DNA of 64,000 nt from Mycolicibacterium parafortuitum (GTDB taxonomy: Bacteria > Actinomycetota > Actinomycetes > Mycobacteriales > Mycobacteriaceae). Below are positions 43,282 to 51,563 of this stretch, piece by piece. How positions within the stretch are numbered: position 1 is the first letter of the stretch; the number at the start of each line of letters is the position of its first letter. The stretch is taken from contig NZ_MVID01000027.1 of assembly GCF_002086815.1 (NCBI RefSeq), positions 1 through 64,000 of the forward strand, read 5' to 3'. Made by a program: the position numbers and the translations under genes. The notes under the pieces were generated by a model that was given only the letters and a program-made list of their open reading frames with translations, searched no databases and was not told the origin of the DNA.

Positions 43282-44994
43282 TCACGGCAGCGGTGCGCGC
43301 CACGACAACGTCGTCCCGCCGCCGTCGGCGCTTCGCACCGAGAAGCTGCCGCCGACCTCGTCGGCGCGGCGCGCAAGGTTGACCAATCCGCTGCCGGTGA
43401 CATCGGCGGGCATCCCGCTGCCGTTGTCGGTGACCTCGATCGACAGGTCGTCGTCGACGGTGACGGTCACGGTGACCGCGCCGGCGCCGGCGTGCCGGAC
43501 GACGTTGCTGATCGCCTCGCGGACCACCGCCTCGGCGTGGTCGGCCAGCGTCGCGTCGACCACCGACAGCGGGCCGACGTACTGCACCGACGTGCGCACC
43601 CCGGAACCGGGGAACGCGTTGACCGCCTCATCGAGACGCTGTCGCAGCCGCGTGACCCCCGCCGAGCCGCCGTGCAGGTCGAAGATCGAGGTGCGGATCT
43701 CCTGGATGACCTCCTGCAGATCGTCCACGCAGTCGGACAGCCGCTGCTGCACCTCCCCCGACCGCGCCCGCGCGATGGTGCCCTGCAGAGACAGCCCGAC
43801 GGCGAAGAGCCGCTGGATCACGTGATCGTGCAGATCACGGGCGATGCGGTCGCGGTCGGTCAGGATGCTCAGCTCCCGCATCCGGTGCTGCGCGCTGGCC
43901 AGCTGCCACGCCAGCGCCGCCTGGTCGGCGAACGCCGCCATCATGTCCAGATCGTCGTCGCGGAACGGTTGCCCGCCAACGGGTCTCAGCGCGATCAACA
44001 CCCCGGCGACGGTGTCGGGGGTGCGCAGCGGCAGGACCAGCGCCGGGCCCACCACCGCGCCGGTGCCGATGTCGCGACCGAAGTACTTACCCGGCGTCCG
44101 ACGGACGAACGCGTCCCCGATCGCGGTGCCGGACACCGCGATCGGCGCGAGCGGGTCGGCCGGCGCCGCTCCGGCGGTCGCGACGACGGACAGCTCGGCC
44201 ACCTCGGCGTCGGGCCCGTCGTGTTCGCCGGCGATCGCGACGAGCGTGGTCGCCGCGCCGCTGAGCTTCTGCACCTCGTCGGCCACCCGCCGGAACACCC
44301 CGGCGGGGTCGATCCCCGACAGCAACTCGGTGCCGATGTCGCGGGTCGCCGCGATCCAGGATTCCCGTGCCCTCGCCTGCTGGTAGAGCCGGGCGTTGTC
44401 GATCGCGATACCGGCCGCCGCGGCCAGCGCCTGCACCAGCGCCTCGTCGTCCTCGCTGAACGGCTGCCCACCGATCTTGTCGGTCAGGTATAGGTTGCCG
44501 AACACCTCGTCGCGGATGCGCACCGGGACACCGAGGAACGTGCGCATCGGTGGATGGTTCGGCGGGAACCCCACCGACGCGGGATGGCGCGAGATATCTT
44601 CCAGCCGAATCGGTTTCGGGTCGTCGATCAGAACACCGAGCACGCCGCGACCCTCGGGGAGATGACCGATCAGCTCGCGGGTGGCCTCGTCGATGCCCTC
44701 GTAGACGAACTCGACCAGTTCGTGTTCGTAGCCGCGCACGCCGAGCGCGCCGTACCGCGCGTCGACCAGATCGATCGCGGTGTGCACGATCGTGCGCAGG
44801 GTGTCGTCGAGCTCCAGCCCGGAGGTCACCGACAACATCGCCTCGACCAGTCCGTCCAGCCGGTCGCCGCCCTTGATGATCTGCTCGACCCGGTCCTGCA
44901 CCTCGGTGAGCAGTTCTCGCAGCCGCAGCTGCGACAGAGTGTCCCGCAGCGGGGTCGTGCCGTCGCCGGCGTCGGGCGGATCGGTAGGGGTCAC
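43282..44994 (-). CDS. devS: DosS/DevS-type GAF sensor histidine kinase
   Basis: A 570-residue kinase with two GAF domains (about 50-205 and 220-365), HisKA_3 and HATPase. In GAF-A the segment PASVGFPPNHPPMRTFLG places His147 at the position of the heme ligand of M. tuberculosis DosS (His149). The phosphorylated His is His389 in IARDLHDHVIQRLF, and DNGSGMPADVTGSGL belongs to the ATP site. DosS senses hypoxia, NO and CO and phosphorylates DosR. Here it is divergent from nitroreductase-usp-dosR rather than following dosR. GTG start; a DosR-like box lies about 42 bases upstream. Confidence 0.92.
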   Translation of the reverse strand: MTPTDPPDAGDGTTPLRDTLSQLRLRELLTEVQDRVEQIIKGGDRLDGLVEAMLSVTSGLELDDTLRTIVHTAIDLVDARYGALGVRGYEHELVEFVYEGIDEATRELIGHLPEGRGVLGVLIDDPKPIRLEDISRHPASVGFPPNHPPMRTFLGVPVRIRDEVFGNLYLTDKIGGQPFSEDDEALVQALAAAAGIAIDNARLYQQARARESWIAATRDIGTELLSGIDPAGVFRRVADEVQKLSGAATTLVAIAGEHDGPDAEVAELSVVATAGAAPADPLAPIAVSGTAIGDAFVRRTPGKYFGRDIGTGAVVGPALVLPLRTPDTVAGVLIALRPVGGQPFRDDDLDMMAAFADQAALAWQLASAQHRMRELSILTDRDRIARDLHDHVIQRLFAVGLSLQGTIARARSGEVQQRLSDCVDDLQEVIQEIRTSIFDLHGGSAGVTRLRQRLDEAVNAFPGSGVRTSVQYVGPLSVVDATLADHAEAVVREAISNVVRHAGAGAVTVTVTVDDDLSIEVTDNGSGMPADVTGSGLVNLARRADEVGGSFSVRSADGGGTTLSWRAPLP

Positions 44995-45035
44995 GCCACC
45001 ATCGTGCCCGAACCACCGGCGCGATCCGCGACATA

Positions 45036-45055
45036 CTGAGGACTATTGGCCCTGT
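45036..45055. promoter_or_regulatory. DosR box between devS and the nitroreductase-usp-devR operon
   Basis: The core AGGACTATTGGCCCT at 45039-45053 fits the DosR motif GGGACTTTNGTCCC with few changes, in the variant whose right half is GGCCCT. It lies about 54 bases before the nitroreductase start and 42 before devS, so one site could serve both directions. Confidence 0.7.
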
Positions 45056-45107
45056 CGCGCGCAAGCCCTCGGAGAGGATCGTCGGAAGCGAACAGACGGA
45101 GGTCAGG

Positions 45108-46100
45108 ATGCCCGAGCAGCAGCTCCCCACCGCGACGATCGTCGACGCGGTGACGATCGCATGCCGGGCACCGTCCCTGCACAACAGCCAGCCATGGCGG
45201 TGGGTCGCCACCGAGTCCACCATCGAGCTCTACGCCGATCCCGACCGGACGATCCGCGCGGCCGATTCCACCGGACGCGAGGCGCTGATCAGCTGCGGTG
45301 CCGTCCTCGACCATTTCCGGGTCGCGATGGCCGCCGCCGGATGGGCCACCTCGGTGCGGCGCCTGCCCGAACCGTCCGACCCGCGCCACATCGCCAGCAT
45401 CGAGTTCTCCCCCGCCCCGGAGGTCTCCGCCGAGCACCGCCGCCGCGCCGACGCGATCCTGCTGCGCCGCACCGACCGACTGCCGCTGAACGCCCCCGAC
45501 GACGAGGAATTCGACGACATCCTCGGCAGCCCGAGCGAACATGTGACGGTCCAGATCGACACCGTCGCCGAAGACCAACGCGACCTGCTGGCCGAGACCT
45601 CCCATCTGGCCGAGGCGCTACGCCTCTACGACACCGAGTATCATTCCGAACTTCGTTGGTGGACATCAGATTTCGTAGCCGACGGGGGGATACCGCGGAG
45701 CGCACTGGTGTCGGCCGCCGAGAGTGACCGGGTGGGCGTCGGTCGCATGTTCCCGGTGACCAGCCAGCCCGAGCGCCGCGACCACGTCGCCGTGGACCGC
45801 GCCGGGATCGTGGTGCTGTGCACCGCCGACGACACCGCCGAGAGCGTACTGCGGTGCGGCGAGGCGCTGTCTGCACTGCTCCTGGACGCGACCGCGACCG
45901 GGATGGCGACCTGCACCGTCACCCACATCACCGAGATCCCCGAGGGCCGCGACGTCGTCGCGGCGGCGATCTCGACCGCGGGTATCCCGCAGGTGCTCGT
46001 CCGCGTCGGCAGGGCCCCCGCGCTCGACGCGGCCCCACCGCCGACCCCGCGCCGGCCGGTCTCCGAAGTGCTCGAAATACGCAGAGGTGCACCATGTTGA
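45108..46100 (+). CDS. Acg-type nitroreductase family protein (DosR regulon type)
   Basis: A 330-residue member of the Acg/Rv2032-Rv3131 group of nitroreductase-like proteins. The signature RAPSLHNSQPWRW is near the start, and LEAR-free FMN-fold segments lie in both halves, including LLDATATGMATCTVTHI. Acg of M. tuberculosis binds FMN but lacks clear reductase activity and may store flavin in dormancy. First gene of an operon with a universal stress protein and devR, behind a DosR box. Confidence 0.9.
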   Translation: MPEQQLPTATIVDAVTIACRAPSLHNSQPWRWVATESTIELYADPDRTIRAADSTGREALISCGAVLDHFRVAMAAAGWATSVRRLPEPSDPRHIASIEFSPAPEVSAEHRRRADAILLRRTDRLPLNAPDDEEFDDILGSPSEHVTVQIDTVAEDQRDLLAETSHLAEALRLYDTEYHSELRWWTSDFVADGGIPRSALVSAAESDRVGVGRMFPVTSQPERRDHVAVDRAGIVVLCTADDTAESVLRCGEALSALLLDATATGMATCTVTHITEIPEGRDVVAAAISTAGIPQVLVRVGRAPALDAAPPPTPRRPVSEVLEIRRGAPC

Positions 46101-46918
46101 ACGTTTCGGGCTCCCCCCGCATCGTCGTCGGCATCGACGGCTCCCCCGCGGCGGTCGACGCCGCGCTGTGGGCGGTCGACCAGGCAGCCGACCACAACCT
46201 GACGCTGCGACTGGTCTACGTCGTCGACACACACGACCAGCAGAACGTGGACCCGCAGCAGCAGGCCCGGCGACTGGCCACCGCGGATCTCGCGATGCGC
46301 TACGCGCTGACCGCGGTCGAGTCCACCGAGAAACCGGTGACCATCGAGATGGAGATCCTGCAGGGCAGACCCGTCGAGAAGCTGCTGGAAGCGGCAGGCG
46401 GCGCGACGCTGCTGTGCGTCGGGGCGCGCGGGCTCCGGCATTCGACACAGGGCAGGATCGGCTCGACGGCCGCGGCGCTGTCGGCGGCCGCGCACTGCCC
46501 GGTCGCGATCGTGCGGGCACACCGGCCCCACAGCTGCTCGGACCGTGCCGTGGTCATCGAGATCGCCGGCCCCGCTTCGAGCGACACCGTGCTGCAGCGC
46601 GGGCTCGACGAGGCGCGACGCAGGCATGCCCCGGTCCGGGTCCTCACCCCGGCCCGCAGGCACGGTGACGCCGCGGCACGCTGGGAACGCCGGCTCGACG
46701 AATGGCGGCGCCGCTACCCGGATCTCGACATCAGCGCGGTACCCACCGGCGCCGACACCCTGGACTACCTCGCCGCCCACGGCGCGTCACTGCAACTGCT
46801 GGTCGCGGGCCGGCAACGCCCCGGCGGGGTCACGCCGCTTGTCGGCGCGCCGGGCAACACCGCCCTGCGCGACACCGATTGCTCGATACTGTTGTGCGAG
46901 GCGCCGCGCGCGCTGTGA
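46094..46918 (+). CDS. Universal stress protein (Rv3134c-like)
   Basis: A 274-residue USP. The first domain (about 8-140) begins PRIVVGIDGSPAAVDAALWA and ends with the ATP-binding motif GARGLRHSTQGRIGS (G-x2-G-x9-GS) and CPVAIVR. The second half (about 150-274) resembles a USP fold without a clear nucleotide motif. In M. tuberculosis Rv3134c precedes devR in the same operon. The ATG at 46094 overlaps the nitroreductase stop by 7 bases. Confidence 0.9.
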   Translation: MLNVSGSPRIVVGIDGSPAAVDAALWAVDQAADHNLTLRLVYVVDTHDQQNVDPQQQARRLATADLAMRYALTAVESTEKPVTIEMEILQGRPVEKLLEAAGGATLLCVGARGLRHSTQGRIGSTAAALSAAAHCPVAIVRAHRPHSCSDRAVVIEIAGPASSDTVLQRGLDEARRRHAPVRVLTPARRHGDAAARWERRLDEWRRRYPDLDISAVPTGADTLDYLAAHGASLQLLVAGRQRPGGVTPLVGAPGNTALRDTDCSILLCEAPRAL

Positions 46919-46957
46919 ACGAACGGTGCCGAGCAGTGGAGAGCAGGACGTCGCGAC

Positions 46958-47596
46958 ATGGTGAAGGTGTTCCTGGTAGACGACCATGAGGTGGTCCGGC
47001 GTGGCCTGATCGACCTGCTCGGCAGCGATCCCGAACTCGACGTCGTCGGCGAGGCCGGTTCGGTCGCCGAGGCGATGACCCGCATCCCTGTGCTGCAACC
47101 GGACGTCGCGGTGCTCGACGTGCGGTTGCCCGACGGCAACGGTATCGAACTGTGCCGGGACCTGCTGTCCCAGATGCCCGATCTGCGCTGCCTGATGCTG
47201 ACGTCCTTCACCTCCGACGAGGCGATGCTGGATGCGATCCTGGCGGGCGCCAGCGGCTATGTGGTCAAGGACATCAAGGGCATGGAGCTGGCCCGCGCGA
47301 TCAAAGAGGTCGGCGCCGGACGCTCCCTGCTCGACAACCGGGCCGCGGCGGCATTGATGGCCAAGTTGCGCGGCAAGGGCGAACGCACCGATCCGCTGTC
47401 CGGGTTGACCGAACAGGAGCGCGTGCTGCTCGACCTGCTCGGTGAAGGGCTGACCAACAAGCAGATCGCGGCCCGGATGTTCCTGGCCGAGAAGACCGTC
47501 AAGAACTACGTATCGCGCCTGCTGGCCAAGCTCGGGATGGAACGCCGGACGCAGGCGGCCGTGTTCGTCTCGAAGCTCGACCGTCACTCCGACTAG
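46958..47596 (+). CDS. devR: DosR/DevR response regulator (NarL family)
   Basis: A 212-residue response regulator. The receiver has Asp8/Asp9 and the phosphorylation site Asp54 in VAVLDVRLP; the output domain has the LuxR helix-turn-helix GLTNKQIAARMFLAEKTVKN. Thr198 in RRTQAA equals a known regulatory phosphorylation position in M. tuberculosis DosR. DosR activates hypoxia and NO dormancy genes. Third gene after the nitroreductase and USP. The kinase is divergent at the other end of the group. The stop falls in a 15-bp duplication. Confidence 0.94.
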   Translation: MVKVFLVDDHEVVRRGLIDLLGSDPELDVVGEAGSVAEAMTRIPVLQPDVAVLDVRLPDGNGIELCRDLLSQMPDLRCLMLTSFTSDEAMLDAILAGASGYVVKDIKGMELARAIKEVGAGRSLLDNRAAAALMAKLRGKGERTDPLSGLTEQERVLLDLLGEGLTNKQIAARMFLAEKTVKNYVSRLLAKLGMERRTQAAVFVSKLDRHSD

Positions 47597-47620
47597 AAAA
47601 GCGGCGACTAGAAAAGCGGC
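47591..47620. repeat. 15-bp tandem duplication at the convergent devR/nitroreductase junction
   Basis: The 15-mer GACTAGAAAAGCGGC occurs twice in direct succession at 47591-47605 and 47606-47620, followed by GAC. The devR stop lies in the first copy and the minus-strand nitroreductase stop lies in the second. Confidence 0.9.
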
Positions 47621-48597
47621 GACCCGTCCAGTGCCGTAACGACTTCCGCCAGATCACGGCGCGGTGTCGACGGCAGCGGATCGGCGTTGACCGGAGCCCA
47701 GCCGACCCGCAGCAGCATCTGCGGATACCCATCGGCGCCGAACACGTCGCGCCGCACCACCTCCCGCGTGTCGGCGACCTCCAGCGGCTCGGTGACCGGG
47801 CAGCTCGCCAACCCCAGCGCGGTCGCGGTCAGCAGCACCACGCTGGTCGCCTCACCGGCCCGCAGCCAGGACATGCGGTCGTCGCCCACCGTGCCCAGGG
47901 CCAGCACCGCGGCCTTGTCGTCGTCCGGTGCGGTGTTCGGCGTCTGATGCAGCACCCCGCCGGCGAACGCCCTGGCCGGGACCGCCCCCGCTGTACCGGC
48001 AGGCACGCTCTTGGCCGGCACCCCGGCCGTCGCGGCGTACCGCCCGCTCCAGGTGGCCAACTCGGCGAGATAGCCGTGGTCGGCCCGGTGCTGGAACGCG
48101 GCCTCGTTGACCAGCCGGGTCAGGCCGGCGAGGTCGTCGACGCGGCGCAGCGCGACACCGGCACGGGCAGCGCGCGCACCCATCAGCGCGATATCGCCTT
48201 TCGGGACCGGCCACGCGCTGTAGTAGCGGCGGTCGGTCCGCCGCCGCGGGATCGCGGCCGCCAGCGTGACGTCGAGATCGGCTGCCGGATAGGGCCGCAG
48301 CTCCAGCGAAGCCAGATGGTCCGGATCGGCCGGGTTCGGCAACCGGTGCACCTTGGGCTGCCACCCCAGCGCCGACAGCGCCACCACACAGTGATGCAGG
48401 GCCGCACCGCAACTGAGCATCAGGTCACGCGCGTCGGGGTCGGTGTGGGGCAGCAACAGATCCCGGTTCGCGTACAGATGCACGCGCTGCGATCCCAGCC
48501 GCCACTGCCACGGCTGCGAGTTGTGCACCGACGGCGCGCGATTGGCCAGCGACAGCGCCGACCGCAGCGTCTCGGTGTCCGGGAAGTGGGCGTTCAT
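47608..48597 (-). CDS. Second Acg-type nitroreductase family protein
   Basis: A 329-residue Acg-family protein with RAPSVHNSQPWQWRL near the N-terminus, VHLYANRDLLLPHTDPDARD and LLTATALGLASCPVTEP in the second half. It is clearly a paralogue of the nitroreductase at 45108 in layout. The ATG at 48597 follows GGGGG. It is convergent with devR. A DosR-like site 34-50 bases upstream suggests the same regulon. Confidence 0.88.
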   Translation of the reverse strand: MNAHFPDTETLRSALSLANRAPSVHNSQPWQWRLGSQRVHLYANRDLLLPHTDPDARDLMLSCGAALHHCVVALSALGWQPKVHRLPNPADPDHLASLELRPYPAADLDVTLAAAIPRRRTDRRYYSAWPVPKGDIALMGARAARAGVALRRVDDLAGLTRLVNEAAFQHRADHGYLAELATWSGRYAATAGVPAKSVPAGTAGAVPARAFAGGVLHQTPNTAPDDDKAAVLALGTVGDDRMSWLRAGEATSVVLLTATALGLASCPVTEPLEVADTREVVRRDVFGADGYPQMLLRVGWAPVNADPLPSTPRRDLAEVVTALDGSPLF

Positions 48598-48630
48598 ACC
48601 CCCAGAGTGCGCCGCGACGGCCCCGTTGTT

Positions 48631-48647
48631 GAGGGCATAAAGACCTC
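48631..48647. promoter_or_regulatory. DosR-like site upstream of the second nitroreductase
   Basis: GAGGGCATAAAGACCTC is an imperfect palindrome with GAGG/CCTC ends. It agrees at 12 of 17 positions with the box at 45036-45055 read on the opposite strand. Its place 34 bases before the start fits a class II activator site. Confidence 0.5.
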
Positions 48648-50296
48648 TATCCAGCGGTGCGCAACCACACCGCGGTGTCCGGCGGCAGCACCGTGTCCAC
48701 GCCCGGCCACGACGCCAGCGCCACCGAGGTGCCGGCCGGGAGGTCCACCGACTCGGTGCCGGTGTTGACCCAGCACTGCGCCCCACCGCGTTCGAACGCC
48801 GCCACGCCCGCGCCCGCGTCGAGCCACTTGACCTCACCGGCGTCGCGCCACAGCGCGGGACGCAGCTTCAGGGCGGCGCGGTACAGGTTCAGCGTCGAGT
48901 CGGGATCGCGGTCCTGCGCCTCGACGCTGTGCTGCGCCCAGTGTCCCGGTTGCGGCAGCCACGTCACCGCGGCCGGATCGGCCGCGAACCCGTAGGTCCT
49001 GTCGTCGTCGTTCCACGGCAGCGGGATACGACAGCCGTCGCGCCCGACATCGGTGAATCCGGACTGCGCCCAGGTCGGGTCCTGACGCACCTCGGCGGGG
49101 AGATCCTCGATCTCCTCAAGGGCCAGTTCCTCACCCTGGTACACGTATGCGGTGCCCGGCAGCGCCAATTGGATCAGCGCGGCCGCGCGGGCACGGCGGC
49201 GGCCCAGCGCGTGATCCGGCTCCTCGCCGGCCCAGCGGGCGCGCTCCCAGTCGGTCTCGATCAGATGCTCGGGCTGGCTGCGGGAGAACCGCGTCACCGT
49301 CCGGGTCACGTCGTGGTTGGACAGCACCCATGTCGGCGGTGCCCCGACCGACGCGGCGGAGCCGATCGCGTCGTCGATGACCGAGCGCAGCGCGTCGGCC
49401 CGCCATGGCGAGCGCAGGAAGTCGAACTGGAACGCGGTGTGCAGTTCGTCGGGCCGCAGATACCGGGCCAGCCGCTCGTTGCTGGGCACCCACGCCTCGG
49501 CGATGAAGATCCGCTCCGGGCTGTACCGGTCTGCGACCCGGCGCCAGCCCCGGTAGATCTCGTGCACGCCGTCCTGATCCCACGCCGGGTGTGCGCCCTC
49601 GACCTGCAGCATGGTCTGCGCGGTGTCGGCCTGCGCCCCATCCGGCAGGCCCGGCGCCTTGATCAACCCGTGGGCCACGTCGATGCGGAACCCGTCGACA
49701 CCCCTGTCGAACCAGAACGCCAGGATGTCCTCGAACTCGTCCCGCACCTCGCCGTTGTCCCAGTTCAGGTCCGGCTGACCGGGGGCGAACAGGTGCAGGT
49801 ACCACTGGCCTTTCAGCGGTCCCGTCGCGACCCGCGTCCATGCGGGGCCGCCGAACACGCTCTGCCAGTCGTTGGGCGGCAGATCGCCGTGTGCGCCCCG
49901 GCCCGGACGGAAGTGATAGCGCTCGGCGGCCGCCGGGTCACCCTCGAGCGCCGCGCGGAACCACGCGTGGCGGTCGGAGGTGTGGTTGGGCACGATGTCG
50001 AGGATCACCCGGATGCCGAGCCCGTGCGCCTCGGCGATCAGCGCCTGCGCCTCGTCGAGGGTGCCGTAGGCCGGTTCGATGTCGCGGTAGTCGGCGACGT
50101 CGTAGCCGGCGTCGGCCATCGGGGACGGATACCACGGGTTGATCCAGATCGCGTCGACGCCGAGCGCGGCGAGATACGGCAGCCGGACCGCCAGACCCTT
50201 GATGTCGCCGATCCCGTCACCGTCGCCGTCGGCGAAGCTGCGGATGTAGACCTGGTAGACGACGGCGGTCTGCCACCACGACGACTCGGGTGCCAC
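48647..50296 (-). CDS. GH13 alpha-glucosidase / oligo-1,6-glucosidase type
   Basis: A 549-residue glycoside hydrolase family 13 enzyme. Catalytic residues: nucleophile Asp206 (GVDGFRIDVAH), acid/base Glu267 (IFIAEAW) and Asp329 (VLSNHDV). VYQVYIRSFADGDGDGIGD and LDIVPNHTSDRH are the first conserved regions. Cytoplasmic, no signal peptide. It releases glucose from alpha-glucosides or trehalose/maltose-like sugars brought in by the ABC importer. The GTG at 50296 follows GAGGAG; a palindromic LacI operator lies 20 bases upstream. Divergent from the lacI-type gene. Confidence 0.92.
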   Translation of the reverse strand: MAPESSWWQTAVVYQVYIRSFADGDGDGIGDIKGLAVRLPYLAALGVDAIWINPWYPSPMADAGYDVADYRDIEPAYGTLDEAQALIAEAHGLGIRVILDIVPNHTSDRHAWFRAALEGDPAAAERYHFRPGRGAHGDLPPNDWQSVFGGPAWTRVATGPLKGQWYLHLFAPGQPDLNWDNGEVRDEFEDILAFWFDRGVDGFRIDVAHGLIKAPGLPDGAQADTAQTMLQVEGAHPAWDQDGVHEIYRGWRRVADRYSPERIFIAEAWVPSNERLARYLRPDELHTAFQFDFLRSPWRADALRSVIDDAIGSAASVGAPPTWVLSNHDVTRTVTRFSRSQPEHLIETDWERARWAGEEPDHALGRRRARAAALIQLALPGTAYVYQGEELALEEIEDLPAEVRQDPTWAQSGFTDVGRDGCRIPLPWNDDDRTYGFAADPAAVTWLPQPGHWAQHSVEAQDRDPDSTLNLYRAALKLRPALWRDAGEVKWLDAGAGVAAFERGGAQCWVNTGTESVDLPAGTSVALASWPGVDTVLPPDTAVWLRTAG

Positions 50297-50316
50297 GGGA
50301 ACTCCTCGGCGGGATG

Positions 50317-50330
50317 CGTAAACGTTTACG
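50317..50330. promoter_or_regulatory. LacI-type operator O1 before the alpha-glucosidase
   Basis: CGTAAACGTTTACG is a perfect 14-bp palindrome with the central CG typical of LacI/GalR operators. It ends 20 bases before the glucosidase start. Confidence 0.85.
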
Positions 50331-50378
50331 GCACCAGACTCGGCCTTGTAGGCCGAAGTGTCAATCGTCGATCGCGTC

Positions 50379-50394
50379 ACGTAAATAATTACGT
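50379..50394. promoter_or_regulatory. LacI-type operator O2 before the regulator gene
   Basis: ACGTAAATAATTACGT shares the CGTAAA and TTACG half sites with O1 but has TA at the centre. The centres of O1 and O2 are 63 bases apart, about six helical turns, so a bound tetramer or two dimers could loop the DNA. It lies 15 bases before the regulator start, so autoregulation is likely. Confidence 0.78.
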
Positions 50395-50409
50395 TACTGT
50401 CGTCGTCTG

Positions 50410-51459
50410 ATGATCCCGAAGCAGACGGTCAACATGACCGACGTCGCGGCGCGCTGCGGTGTGTCGATCGCCTCGGTGTCGCGCGCACTGCGCGGCGAAC
50501 CGGGCGTATCCCCGGCGACCAGGGACCGCATCCTGTCCGCGGCGCGCGAGCTGTCCTACGTGATCTCCCCGGAGGCGTCGCGGCTGTCCGGCGGACCCAC
50601 CGGCCGCGTCGGCGTGGTGGTCCCCCGGGTGGACGCGTGGTTCTACTCGACGATCGTGGCCGGGATCGCCGACGAATTCGACACCGTCGGCATCGATCTG
50701 GTGTTGTGCACGCTGCCGGACCCGGCCGCGCGGCACCGGTTCTTCGAGGCATTGCCGTTGCGCCGCAAGGTCGACGCGGTCATCGTGGTGTCCCTGCCGC
50801 TGTCGAGCCGGGAGCGCACCCGCATCGATCAGCTCGGGGTGCCCGCGGTGTTCGTCGGTGGCCACCGGGACGTCGGCGCGCGGGTGTGGATCGGTATCGA
50901 CGACGAACTCGCGGCCAGACAGGCCGTCGGGCACCTGCTGCGGATCGGCCACCGCGACATCGCGATGATCCAGGCCGGCCCGGCGGACCCCGACGACACC
51001 GACACCCCGTGGGCGACCGACCAGGCCCGCATCGACGGGTTCCACGGGCAGATGCGCGAGGCCGGGCTCGCCGACCCCACCGTGGTCACGGTGAAGTGGA
51101 GCATCGACGGCGGCTCCCGGGGCATGGAGGAGTTGCTGAGCCGCACCGAGCCGCCGACCGCGGTGTTCTGCCACTCCGACGAGATCGCCCTCGGTGCGCT
51201 GCGGACCTTGCGTCGTGCGGGAGTCGCTGTCCCACACCAGATCTCGGTGATCGGGGTAGACGATCACCCGTCCGCGGACGTCAACGATCTGACCACCGTC
51301 GCGCAACCCGTTCGCGATCAGGGCCGCATCGCCGCACAGGCGGTGCTGACCCAACTCGGCGGGGCGGCTACCGTTTCGGCGTCCGCGCAGCGGGTAAACG
51401 CTGCGACCACCCTGCCCACCCGACTGGTCATCCGAGGATCCACTGCCCCGCCGCGCTGA
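50410..51459 (+). CDS. LacI-family transcriptional regulator
   Basis: A 349-residue LacI/GalR repressor. The DNA-binding head is MTDVAARCGVSIASVSRALR (about residues 9-28), with hinge VISPEASRLSGG. The sugar-binding core includes AVFCHSDEIALGALRTLRRAG and ISVIGVDDHPSADVNDLTTV. It sits between the divergent glucosidase and the ABC importer, so it should control both in response to an alpha-glucoside. Confidence 0.93.
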   Translation: MIPKQTVNMTDVAARCGVSIASVSRALRGEPGVSPATRDRILSAARELSYVISPEASRLSGGPTGRVGVVVPRVDAWFYSTIVAGIADEFDTVGIDLVLCTLPDPAARHRFFEALPLRRKVDAVIVVSLPLSSRERTRIDQLGVPAVFVGGHRDVGARVWIGIDDELAARQAVGHLLRIGHRDIAMIQAGPADPDDTDTPWATDQARIDGFHGQMREAGLADPTVVTVKWSIDGGSRGMEELLSRTEPPTAVFCHSDEIALGALRTLRRAGVAVPHQISVIGVDDHPSADVNDLTTVAQPVRDQGRIAAQAVLTQLGGAATVSASAQRVNAATTLPTRLVIRGSTAPPR

Positions 51460-51479
51460 GACCGCTCCCCCACCGAGCT

Positions 51480-51495
51480 TGTGAGGTGTGACACA
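51480..51495. promoter_or_regulatory. CRP-like site upstream of the sugar ABC operon
   Basis: TGTGA-GGTGTG-ACACA matches the mycobacterial CRP consensus TGTGA-N6-TCACA with one change. It is embedded in a longer imperfect palindrome (GTGAG ... CTCAC, 51481-51502). It ends 68 bases before the binding-protein start. Confidence 0.5.
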
Positions 51496-51563
51496 CTCTC
51501 ACGGTACCGAATGTGCTGCCCGTGGCCCTCATCGGAGACCACAACTTCATAGACGAGGACGTG

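Noticed and set aside
43144..44493. Plus-strand frame of 449 codons opposite devS
   Set aside because: Composition is Arg/His/Gln-rich with no domain; devS on the other strand has all kinase motifs.
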